A stretch of DNA of 64,000 nucleotides, taken from the NCBI GenBank assembly GCA_033283335.1, contig JAWMQP010000003.1, positions 517,116-581,115 on the forward strand. The letters run 5' to 3'. Shown piece by piece: positions 44,275-52,208 of the stretch. The position numbers and the translations under genes are program-made. The stretch comes from Pseudomaricurvus sp033283335 (GTDB lineage Bacteria > Pseudomonadota > Gammaproteobacteria > Pseudomonadales > Cellvibrionaceae). Position 1 is the stretch's first letter. Every line of letters begins with the position of its first letter. The notes beneath the pieces are model-generated. The model was not told where the DNA came from. It searched no databases and was given only the letters and a program-made list of their open reading frames with translations.

Positions 44275-46524
44275 ATGTCACGCCCCCTCGCAAAACCCCT
44301 AGAGGCCAATCCCTTGTTCGGATATCCCAAATACTGGGCCGAATGTTACGGTACGGCACCTTATTTGCCAATGAGCCGGCAAGAGATGGATGACCTTGGC
44401 TGGGACAGCTGCGACATCATCATTGTCTGTGGCGATGCCTACGTGGACCACCCGAGTTTTGGCATGGCGGTGATGGGGCGATTTCTCGAAGCCCAGGGAT
44501 TCCGTGTGGGGATTATTGCCCAGCCTGACTGGCGCAGCGCAGAAGCGTTTATGGCGCTTGGCAAGCCGAATCTGTTTTTCGGTGTATCTGCGGGCAATAT
44601 GGATTCCATGATCAACCGCTATACCGCCGACCTGAAAGTGCGTAATGACGATGCCTACACCCCCGATGGGGAGCCGGGCAGGCGTCCCGACCGCGCCGTA
44701 ACGGTGTACAGCCAGCGCTGTAAGGAAGCTTATAAAGACGTGCCAGTGGTGCTGGGTGGGATTGAAGCCTCGCTGCGCCGCATTGCCCAGTACGATTACT
44801 GGAGCGATGAAGTGCGCCGCTCGGTACTGATGGATTCCACGGCGGATATTTTGCTGTACGGCAATGCCGAACGAGCCATTGCCGAAGTAGCCCACGAGCT
44901 GGCGCTGGGTAAACAGATTGCTGATCTGAAAGACATTCGTGGCACGGCCGTCATTCGCAGCTCGGTGCCAGGCGGTTGGACGGAGATTGACTCAACCCGT
45001 ATCGACTGGCCCCAGCACGTCGATGAACTGACCAATCCTTACGAATTTGACGCCAAGGATGATGGTTCCTGCGCGAAAAAAGACACATTGGAGTCGGGGG
45101 AAGAGCAGCCCGTGCGGATCATCCCCATGCCGTTGCAGGGCAAAAGTGTGTGGGAGATGGACAAGACCTATATTCGCTTGCCGTCGTTTGAGAAGGTCAG
45201 TAAAGACGCCATTCTCTATTCTCATGCCTCGCGGGTATTGCACCAGGAGTCCAACCCGCACAATGCCCGGGTGTTGGTGCAAAAGCATGGCAGCCGCGAG
45301 TTGTGGGTCAACCCACCACCGATCCCGCTGGAAACCGAAGAAATGGACGGGGTATTTGCCCTGCCGTATCAGCGTCGGCCGCACCCCAGTTACGGCGACG
45401 CCAAAATACCCGCTTATGACATGATCAAAACCTCGGTCAATATCATGCGGGGTTGCTTTGGAGGCTGTACTTTCTGTTCCATTACCGAACATGAAGGACG
45501 AGTGATCCAGAGCCGTTCACAGGAATCTGTTCTCAATGAAATTGAGGAAATTCGGGACAAGGTGCCTGGCTTTACCGGTACCATTTCCGACTTGGGTGGG
45601 CCCACCGCCAACATGTACCACCTCAACTGTAAGGATCCGATGATTCACGCCAATTGTCGGCGCTTGTCCTGTGTATTCCCCAGCATCTGTAAAAACCTGG
45701 TGACCGATCACAGCCAGACCACGCAGCTGTATCGCAAGGCTCGTCAGATTCCGGGTGTCAAGCGAGTGGCCATCGCTTCAGGTCTGCGATACGACCTGGC
45801 GGTACGAGACCCGGAATACGTGAAAGAACTGGTGACTCACCATGTGGGCGGCTATCTGAAGATTGCGCCGGAGCACAGCGAAAAAGGCACGCTCGATAAA
45901 ATGATGAAGCCGGGTATGGAGACCTACTACGATTTCAAGCGCATGTTCGATAAATTTTCCAAGGAAGCGGGTAAAGAGCAGTATTTGATTCCATACTTCA
46001 TCGCCGCTCACCCCGGCTGTGAAGATGACGACATGCTCAATTTGTCCTTGTGGCTGAAGAAGAACAAATTCCGGGTGGACCAAGTGCAGACCTTCTACCC
46101 GTCTCCGATGTCACTGGCCACCGCCATGTACCACTCCGAGCGGGATCCGCTGCACAAGTTAAGCTATAAGGGGAAAAAGATTTATATTCCCCGCAAGCTG
46201 GAGCAGCGCCGCTTGCAGAAAGCCTTTTTGCGCTACCACGATCCGAAAAACTGGGCCTACCTGCGCAAGGCCTTATTGGATATGAACCGCAAGGATCTGA
46301 TTGGCGATGGCCCCAATCAACTGGTGCCCTGGGAAGACAAGGGCGCCGGGCGCAAGTCAGCGGGCAAGTATAAACAGTTTAATCCGGCCATTGGTTCCCA
46401 AGGGCGCAGTGCGGGCGATGGCAAGGCCCCTGCATCGAAGGACCCTCGGCGCCCCAGCCGCCACACGGGGCCCAAAAAAGGACCGAAAAAAGGCCCGGGC
46501 CCCAAAGCCCGTGGGCGGCGTTAA
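44275..46524 (+). CDS. ygiQ: YgiQ family radical SAM protein
   Basis: 749 residues. The radical SAM cluster motif CxxxCxxC is at Cys394, Cys398 and Cys401 (MRGCFGGCTFCS), preceded by the long N-terminal domain of the YgiQ family and followed by a barrel with GGYLKIAPEHSEKGT. The tail is rich in Lys, Pro and Gly (GPKKGPKKGPGPKARGRR), which suggests binding to nucleic acid. A TTG two codons upstream is possible, but AAGG is better placed for the ATG at 44275. The reaction catalysed is not known. It is the first gene of a block of RNA and protein repair genes. Confidence 0.93.
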   Translation: MSRPLAKPLEANPLFGYPKYWAECYGTAPYLPMSRQEMDDLGWDSCDIIIVCGDAYVDHPSFGMAVMGRFLEAQGFRVGIIAQPDWRSAEAFMALGKPNLFFGVSAGNMDSMINRYTADLKVRNDDAYTPDGEPGRRPDRAVTVYSQRCKEAYKDVPVVLGGIEASLRRIAQYDYWSDEVRRSVLMDSTADILLYGNAERAIAEVAHELALGKQIADLKDIRGTAVIRSSVPGGWTEIDSTRIDWPQHVDELTNPYEFDAKDDGSCAKKDTLESGEEQPVRIIPMPLQGKSVWEMDKTYIRLPSFEKVSKDAILYSHASRVLHQESNPHNARVLVQKHGSRELWVNPPPIPLETEEMDGVFALPYQRRPHPSYGDAKIPAYDMIKTSVNIMRGCFGGCTFCSITEHEGRVIQSRSQESVLNEIEEIRDKVPGFTGTISDLGGPTANMYHLNCKDPMIHANCRRLSCVFPSICKNLVTDHSQTTQLYRKARQIPGVKRVAIASGLRYDLAVRDPEYVKELVTHHVGGYLKIAPEHSEKGTLDKMMKPGMETYYDFKRMFDKFSKEAGKEQYLIPYFIAAHPGCEDDDMLNLSLWLKKNKFRVDQVQTFYPSPMSLATAMYHSERDPLHKLSYKGKKIYIPRKLEQRRLQKAFLRYHDPKNWAYLRKALLDMNRKDLIGDGPNQLVPWEDKGAGRKSAGKYKQFNPAIGSQGRSAGDGKAPASKDPRRPSRHTGPKKGPKKGPGPKARGRR

Positions 46525-46548
46525 CATTCATTCTATCGATAATACCCT

Positions 46549-47559
46549 ATGTCACGTTATTCACTGGATTGGGCCTATGCCCAGGGTCGACCTAACCTGG
46601 TCGGTCTGTTTCGCCTCACCCCGGAAGATTTTCAGGTCGATGAAGATCTGGGTTTCGAGCTGGAGGGGGCGGGAGAGCACGTCTTCCTGCAAATCCAGAA
46701 GCGCGGCGATAATACCGCCTGGCTCGCGCGCCAAATTGCCCGCTTGGCGGACGTTCAGCCCAATGATGTGGGCTATGCCGGATTGAAGGATCGGCATGCG
46801 GTCACACGGCAATGGTTTAGCGTCTATCTTCCCAAAGCCGAAGAGCCGGATTGGAGCGCCCTGGAGTCAGACAGTCTAAAAGTGCTGCAAGTCACTCGAC
46901 ATCGCCAGAAACTGCGTCGTGGCGCACATCGGGCCAATCAGTTTGTTATCAGGTTGCATCAATTAAGCGATATTGATGGCCAGCCGGTGGAAGACTTAAG
47001 TGAAATTCATGAACGTCTTCGGCAAGTGGCTCAGTCGGGGGTCCCCAATTATTTTGGCGAGCAGCGTTTTGGTCACAACGGCAACAACCTGGAAGAGGCC
47101 CACCGGTTACTGGTTGAAGGGGGGCGAATCCGCAATCGTCAGAAGCGAGGCTTGATGTTGTCGGCTGCCCGTTCCTACCTGTTTAATCAGGTGTTGAGTG
47201 CGAGAGTAGAGAGCGACAGTTGGCGTTCGCCGATGCCCGGTGAATGTATGATCCTTAATGGGGAAGCCGTGGCCAGTGGTCCCCTGTGGGGACGTGGTCG
47301 CCCCCTGGTTAGCGAGAACTGTGCGGAATTTGAGCAGCAGGTGCTGGGCGAAATGGCACCGTGGTGTGATGGGCTTGAGCATGTTGGGCTGTCTCAAGAG
47401 CGTCGCTCTCTGGTGTTGATGCCGCAGGATTTACAGTGGTCTTTGACTGACGCTACGCTGGAATTAGCGTTTTCCCTGCCGCCTGGAACATTTGCAACCG
47501 CGGTACTGCGGGAAATCTGTTTGTTGAAAGAGATGTCAGGTCCAGAGGATATGGTATAG
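46549..47559 (+). CDS. truD: tRNA pseudouridine(13) synthase
   Basis: 336 residues. The catalytic aspartate Asp81 is in YAGLKDRHAV, and NYFGEQRFGHNGNN is the second family signature. It converts uridine 13 of tRNA(Glu) to pseudouridine in the cytoplasm. The gene starts 24 bases after ygiQ and 43 bases before pcm. In Pseudomonas surE follows truD; here that gene is absent and pcm comes directly. Confidence 0.95.
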   Translation: MSRYSLDWAYAQGRPNLVGLFRLTPEDFQVDEDLGFELEGAGEHVFLQIQKRGDNTAWLARQIARLADVQPNDVGYAGLKDRHAVTRQWFSVYLPKAEEPDWSALESDSLKVLQVTRHRQKLRRGAHRANQFVIRLHQLSDIDGQPVEDLSEIHERLRQVAQSGVPNYFGEQRFGHNGNNLEEAHRLLVEGGRIRNRQKRGLMLSAARSYLFNQVLSARVESDSWRSPMPGECMILNGEAVASGPLWGRGRPLVSENCAEFEQQVLGEMAPWCDGLEHVGLSQERRSLVLMPQDLQWSLTDATLELAFSLPPGTFATAVLREICLLKEMSGPEDMV

Positions 47560-47602
47560 TTCTCAGCTTGGGGGTTCTTGCTGTGATAACTGGGGGGATA
47601 AG

Positions 47603-48274
47603 GTGAGCAGCCTGCAGCTACAAGGAATTGGAATGACCTCGCAACGCACGAGGCAGCGGTTGGTCGATCGACTGGCCGATCAAGGTGTCACCAACATTCA
47701 GGTCCTGGATGTTATGGGGGGGACGCCACGTCATATTTTTCTGGATGAAGCATTATCCCACCGGGCTTATGAGGATACCGCCTTGCCCATCGGGTATGGC
47801 CAGACCTTATCTCAACCTTATATCGTCGCGCGCATGACGGAAATTCTGTTGGGGGCCGCAGGCAAGCTTGAGCGTGTACTGGAAGTGGGTACCGGCTCCG
47901 GCTATCAGACCAGCGTGCTGGCTCAGCTGGTGCCGCAGGTTTACAGTGTTGAGCGAATCAAGCCCCTGCAGGACAAGGCCCGTGAGCGTCTTCGTCAACT
48001 GGGGTTGCGCAATGTTGAGTTGAAACACGCTGACGGTGGCTTTGGCTGGCCGGAAAAAGCCCCTTTCGACGGCATCCTCAGTACGGCAGCCCCTCGGCAT
48101 GTACCACAAGAACTGCTGGATCAATTGGCGCCGGATGGCGTACTGGTGATTCCAGTCGGTGGCGCCAGCCAGGAGTTAAGACTGGTTATCCGGCAAGGGG
48201 ACAGTGACAAATTCATGACCCAGGTGCTCGAGCCGGTCAAATTTGTACCTCTGCTCTCTGGTGTCACTCGTTAG
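47603..48274 (+). CDS. pcm: Protein-L-isoaspartate O-methyltransferase
   Basis: 223 residues from a GTG preceded by GGGGGGATAAG; an internal ATG at 47633 is less likely. SAM-binding motif I is VLEVGTGSGYQTSVLA, preceded by LPIGYGQTLSQPYIVARMTE of the substrate site. It methylates isoaspartyl residues in damaged proteins so that they can be repaired. It lies between truD and a DUF368 gene in the usual block leading to nlpD-rpoS. Confidence 0.95.
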   Translation: MSSLQLQGIGMTSQRTRQRLVDRLADQGVTNIQVLDVMGGTPRHIFLDEALSHRAYEDTALPIGYGQTLSQPYIVARMTEILLGAAGKLERVLEVGTGSGYQTSVLAQLVPQVYSVERIKPLQDKARERLRQLGLRNVELKHADGGFGWPEKAPFDGILSTAAPRHVPQELLDQLAPDGVLVIPVGGASQELRLVIRQGDSDKFMTQVLEPVKFVPLLSGVTR

Positions 48275-48291
48275 CTCAGCTGCGCCAGTCT

Positions 48292-48333
48292 CTCGGGTCC
48301 TTTGAGCTCAGTGCTCGGGTCGTTTGAACTCAG
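48292..48333. repeat. Imperfect 20-bp tandem repeat between pcm and the DUF368 gene
   Basis: ctcgggtcctttgagctcag (48292-48311) and ctcgggtcgtttgaactcag (48314-48333) agree at 18 of 20 positions, 2 bases apart. It lies just downstream of the pcm stop. No hairpin or terminator is obvious. Confidence 0.8.
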
Positions 48334-48354
48334 ATTTAGATTTGGAAGTACACC

Positions 48355-49311
48355 ATGGAAAAGGGTTTCATGCACTACCTGTCCCTGTTTGTCCGTGGCA
48401 TGGCCATGGGAGCGGCCGATGTCATCCCCGGTGTCTCGGGTGGCACGGTGGCTTTTATCACCGGTATTTACACCGAGCTGATTGATTCACTCCGTCGCTG
48501 CGACCATCGAGCCCTGCAATGTTTGTTTAGCCAGGGGGTTGCTGCAGCCTGGCAACACATCAATGGCAACTTCCTGCTGGCGGTGTTTGGCGGCGTGTTG
48601 TTCAGTCTGTTTTCACTGGCCAAATTGATGAGTTACTGGCTGAGTGCGCAGCCAATTCTTGTGTGGGGGCTGTTTTTTGGATTGATTCTAGCCTCTTCGG
48701 TCTTGTTGCTGCGGCAGGTAAAAGGTTGGAGTCTGGTTCGGGTTGTTCTGCTGGTTGTTGGGATTTTACTGGCAATTGCGGTGTCCTGGCTGCGCCCGGC
48801 GCAATTGCCTGAAACGGGAGGCGTCCTGTTCCTTGCCGGAATGATTGCCATCTGTGCCATGATTTTACCCGGTATCTCCGGTGGTTTTCTGCTGCTGATG
48901 ATGGGCTTGTACCCTACTGTGGTGGGGGCGGTGTCTCAATTTGATCTTTCCCTGCTGATCCCACTGGGGTTAGGTTGCGCCATGGGCTTGATTTTGTTTT
49001 CCCATGTGCTGAGTTGGTTGCTGCATCATTATGAGGCCGGCACCATGGCGCTGTTGACGGGGGTTCTGATCGGTTCCCTGAATATCATCTGGCCTTGGAA
49101 ACAGACGCTGGAAAGCGTTCTGGATCGTCACGGGGAATCGGTGCCACTGGTTCAGGTCAATGTCTGGCCCGGTCAATATGAGGCAATAAGTGGTGTTGCT
49201 TCACAGTGGATGGGGGCACTGGGCATGTCTGTAATTGGCGTAGTGATTGTGACCCTGTTGGCGCTTATCGCCAGCACAGGTAAGCGGCCAATGGTTTCTG
49301 TTGAAGAGTGA
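48355..49311 (+). CDS. DUF368 membrane protein, putative undecaprenyl phosphate translocase
   Basis: 318 residues with about eight to ten membrane segments. The DUF368 hallmarks are present: GAADVIPGVSGGTVAFITGIY near the N-terminus and AMILPGISGGFLLLMMGLY near the middle, two repeats of one motif facing each other. DUF368 proteins (PopT) have been identified as transporters that return undecaprenyl phosphate, the lipid carrier for cell wall and O-antigen synthesis, across the inner membrane. The position before nlpD fits an envelope role. Confidence 0.9.
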   Translation: MEKGFMHYLSLFVRGMAMGAADVIPGVSGGTVAFITGIYTELIDSLRRCDHRALQCLFSQGVAAAWQHINGNFLLAVFGGVLFSLFSLAKLMSYWLSAQPILVWGLFFGLILASSVLLLRQVKGWSLVRVVLLVVGILLAIAVSWLRPAQLPETGGVLFLAGMIAICAMILPGISGGFLLLMMGLYPTVVGAVSQFDLSLLIPLGLGCAMGLILFSHVLSWLLHHYEAGTMALLTGVLIGSLNIIWPWKQTLESVLDRHGESVPLVQVNVWPGQYEAISGVASQWMGALGMSVIGVVIVTLLALIASTGKRPMVSVEE

Positions 49312-49514
49312 GACGAGTCGAGTTCAGTGGCACAAATGTGCTAAGTTCGGAGATCCTCAAAATTTGGTATGAAATAACCTTGTTCTTAAATAAATCGCTA
49401 TACTTATTTGGAATAAAACAATATTTTTGAAATTGACTCTTTCTATAAGCAAATGCGGGCCAACCGTTTTAAGAGACCCTCCGGATGCAGTCCAATGCAC
49501 CAAAAAAGGGAAAA

Positions 49515-50303
49515 ATGTTGATTAAAACGTTCAAAATATTGAGCGTTTTGCTCTTGCTGGTCGGCTGTGCAACTAACCAGGCGCCAGTTCAGGATCGGAT
49601 GGCTCCGTCCGGCAATAAATTGACCTACCATATAGTGTCTCGAGGCGAGACCCTGTATTCCATAGCGTGGCGCTATGGCCTTGATTATAAATCCCTTGCG
49701 CGGCGTAATGCGGTAAATGGCAGCTATACCATCTACCCGGGACAAAAAATCTACCTCAACCGCACTACTGCGCACTCAGGCAATTCTACCCGATCGAGTC
49801 CAAGGAAAGCTCCGGCGACGCAACCTGTAGCCAAGTCAGTCCCTAAAGTATCTGGTGCCACAGTGGCTTCTCGTTCAAAAATACCGACAAAAGTTGTCGC
49901 ACAATCGTCCAAAAAATTATCGTCGAACGGGCGTCTTAGATGGTATTGGCCGGCAGATGGGAAAGTGCTCGCGGGCTTTTCATCGCAAAAAAGCTTAAAC
50001 AAGGGAGTTGATATTGATGGGCGTTTGGGGGAGCCTGTAGTTGCCGCTGCCGACGGAGTAGTTGTCTACGCCGGCAATGGAATTCGCGGTTATGGAAACC
50101 TGCTCATCGTCAAGCACAACGAAACCTACCTGAGTGCTTATGCCCATAACAGCAAGTTATTGGTTGGAGAGCGGGGAGCTGTAAAAGCAGGTCAAAAAAT
50201 TGCCGAAATAGGGAAAAGTGGCACCGACCGCAGCAAGCTACATTTTGAAATTCGACGTGAAGGGAAGCCTGTGGACCCATTGCAATATTTACCCAAGCGA
50301 TAA
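49515..50303 (+). CDS. nlpD: NlpD-type lipoprotein, LysM plus degenerate M23 domain
   Basis: 262 residues from the ATG with GGGA in front; a start at 49485 is possible. Lipobox VGC (Cys18), one LysM domain (about 40-84: YHIVSRGETLYSIAWRYG) that binds peptidoglycan, a low-complexity linker, and a C-terminal LytM/M23 domain (about 160-262). The M23 zinc site is broken: GVDIDG replaces GxHxGxD, and only one His remains in KLHFEI. NlpD and EnvC are non-enzymatic activators of cell-separation amidases, so a missing site is expected. It is directly upstream of rpoS, as in most gammaproteobacteria, where the rpoS promoter lies in nlpD. Confidence 0.93.
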   Translation: MLIKTFKILSVLLLLVGCATNQAPVQDRMAPSGNKLTYHIVSRGETLYSIAWRYGLDYKSLARRNAVNGSYTIYPGQKIYLNRTTAHSGNSTRSSPRKAPATQPVAKSVPKVSGATVASRSKIPTKVVAQSSKKLSSNGRLRWYWPADGKVLAGFSSQKSLNKGVDIDGRLGEPVVAAADGVVVYAGNGIRGYGNLLIVKHNETYLSAYAHNSKLLVGERGAVKAGQKIAEIGKSGTDRSKLHFEIRREGKPVDPLQYLPKR

Positions 50304-50530
50304 TCCATCAGAAAGTCAGAGTTCCAAGGTTAAGCTTAAACATATGAACAATATTGCTGTGCGTGACCCTAACAAGGCAAAGATTGCCAAGTGCTGACCA
50401 GCAGAAAATTCTTGGTCATCACTTTGTAACATAATAAATGGTCCACTGAGGGTGAAAGGCTAGGCAGTCCTGAATTTAGGGAAGGTCTGTTGATTAACTT
50501 TGAAAATGATGACTTAACGGGGCTAGCGAC

Positions 50531-51526
50531 ATGGCAGTACAAGAAGCAAGTTTTTCTCAAGCAGACGAGATTCACTCCGTATCCGACACCATACTTTTTG
50601 ACGCGGAAGATGATGAGAAGGAATTACCCAAATCTCGAGCTCGAGGAAAACGAACGTCTCCACTCAGTGAGACGGATAACTTTCAAAAGACGCTTGATGC
50701 GACTCAGCTTTACCTGAATGAAATTGGTTTTTCACCCCTGCTGAGTGCAGAGGAAGAGGTATATTTTTCTCGTAAATCCTTGCGTGGTTGCGAAGCTTCG
50801 CGCAAGCGCATGATCGAAAGTAATTTACGCCTCGTGGTCAAGATTGCCCGTCGCTATGTCAATCGTGGTTTGGCGCTGCTCGACCTGATTGAAGAAGGTA
50901 ATCTGGGTTTGATTCGCGCCGTTGAAAAGTTTGACCCTGAGCGCGGTTTTCGCTTTTCGACTTATGCAACCTGGTGGATTCGCCAGACCATTGAGCGGGC
51001 CATCATGAATCAAACGCGGACGATCCGTTTGCCGATTCATGTTGTTAAAGAGTTGAATGTCTATCTCCGCGCAGCTCGGGAATTGGCGCAGAAGCTGGAT
51101 CATGAACCTACTCCGGAAGAGATTGCGACGCTCCTCGACAAGCCGGTTGAGGATGTCCAGCGCATGCTCGGCTTGAATGAGCGCGTCACCTCTATGGATG
51201 TGCCCATTGGTCAATCTTCGGATAAATCCCTGGTCGATACCATTCCGGATCAACAGGTTTCTGATCCAGCCACTCTCCTGCAGGACAGTGACCTGAGTGA
51301 CAGCCTGGACAACTGGCTGACCGAATTAACGGAAAAACAACGGGAAGTTGTTGCTCGACGCTTTGGTTTGCGGGGCTATGAGACCAGCACTCTGGAAGAA
51401 GTTGGACGTGAAATTGGCTTGACTCGTGAGCGGGTGCGTCAAATTCAGGTAGAGGCCCTCAAGCGTCTGCGGGACATTCTGGAGAAGCAGGGCTTGAACA
51501 GTGAGGCTCTGTTTAGCAATCTCTGA
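50531..51526 (+). CDS. rpoS: RNA polymerase sigma factor RpoS
   Basis: 331 residues. Regions in order: 1.2 (ATQLYLNEIGFSPLLSAEEE), 2 (ESNLRLVVKIARRYVNRGLALLDLIEEGNLGLIRAVEKFD, RFSTYATWWIRQTIERAI), 3 and 4 with the final helix-turn-helix (TLEEVGREIGLTRERVRQIQVEAL). The N-terminus lacks the region 1.1 of RpoD, as expected for sigma S. It directs the general stress and stationary-phase response. The 227 bases after nlpD are the probable leader. A bidirectional terminator follows at 51653-51683. Confidence 0.97.
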   Translation: MAVQEASFSQADEIHSVSDTILFDAEDDEKELPKSRARGKRTSPLSETDNFQKTLDATQLYLNEIGFSPLLSAEEEVYFSRKSLRGCEASRKRMIESNLRLVVKIARRYVNRGLALLDLIEEGNLGLIRAVEKFDPERGFRFSTYATWWIRQTIERAIMNQTRTIRLPIHVVKELNVYLRAARELAQKLDHEPTPEEIATLLDKPVEDVQRMLGLNERVTSMDVPIGQSSDKSLVDTIPDQQVSDPATLLQDSDLSDSLDNWLTELTEKQREVVARRFGLRGYETSTLEEVGREIGLTRERVRQIQVEALKRLRDILEKQGLNSEALFSNL

Positions 51527-51652
51527 GGAGACTCCAATCCTCAGCAAGACTTGCCTCAGCAGGACTTGCCTGGTTGTTCTTTCAGGGCCTAGACCTTACA
51601 CAATTAGGCCTTCAAGACACAGGTTTTCAAAAGTCAGTCGTTAAGTCAGCAA

Positions 51653-51683
51653 CAAAAAAACCGCAGATGCCTGCGGTTTTTTT
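51653..51683. terminator. Bidirectional intrinsic terminator between rpoS and fdxA
   Basis: Stem CCGCAG (51661-51666) and CTGCGG (51671-51676), loop ATGC, with an A run on the left and seven T on the right. It ends rpoS transcription on the plus strand and fdxA on the minus strand. Confidence 0.9.
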
Positions 51684-51704
51684 GTATCCGTTAGCCGAGG
51701 GAGC

Positions 51705-52028
51705 TTAGCGCTCGAGATACTGCAGCTTGTTCTCGACCCCATCCCATTCTTCGTGATCGGCAGGCGGATCTTTTTTCTCGGTGATGTTGGGCCAGACTTC
51801 AGCCAGTTCGGCATTCAGTTCCAGATATACTTCCTGGCCGGCGGGTAGCTCGTCTTCCGAGAAGATAGCGTCCACAGGACACTCTGGCTCACAGAGTGCG
51901 CAGTCAATACATTCATCAGGATGGATAACCAGAAAGTTGGGACCTTCGTAAAAGCAATCCACAGGGCACACTTCCACACAATCGGTGTGCTTACATTTAA
52001 TACAGTTATCCCCAACCACAAACGTCAT
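51705..52028 (-). CDS. fdxA: 7Fe-type ferredoxin
   Basis: 107 residues. Cysteines 9, 12, 17, 21, 25, 40, 43, 46 and 50 fit the Azotobacter FdI pattern for one [3Fe-4S] and one [4Fe-4S] cluster (NCIKCKHTDCVEVCP and CIDCALCEPECP). It carries electrons in the cytoplasm; the partner enzymes are unknown. Position between rpoS and mutS is conserved in Pseudomonas-type genomes. Confidence 0.95.
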   Translation of the reverse strand: MTFVVGDNCIKCKHTDCVEVCPVDCFYEGPNFLVIHPDECIDCALCEPECPVDAIFSEDELPAGQEVYLELNAELAEVWPNITEKKDPPADHEEWDGVENKLQYLER

Positions 52029-52208
52029 GGCGAAAACTCCACTTTACTAATTTAATTGGTATCGGTTCAGGCTAATTCCGGGCTATGACCAGAGCTGTGA
52101 TCGTGCCAGATCGCGAATTGTACCAGCTTGAGTATCCCGGCGGGAGAGTTTATCTGATTACCTTAATTGGTTTTCCTGTTAAACCCTGCTCTGCCAGGTC
52201 AAATCCTC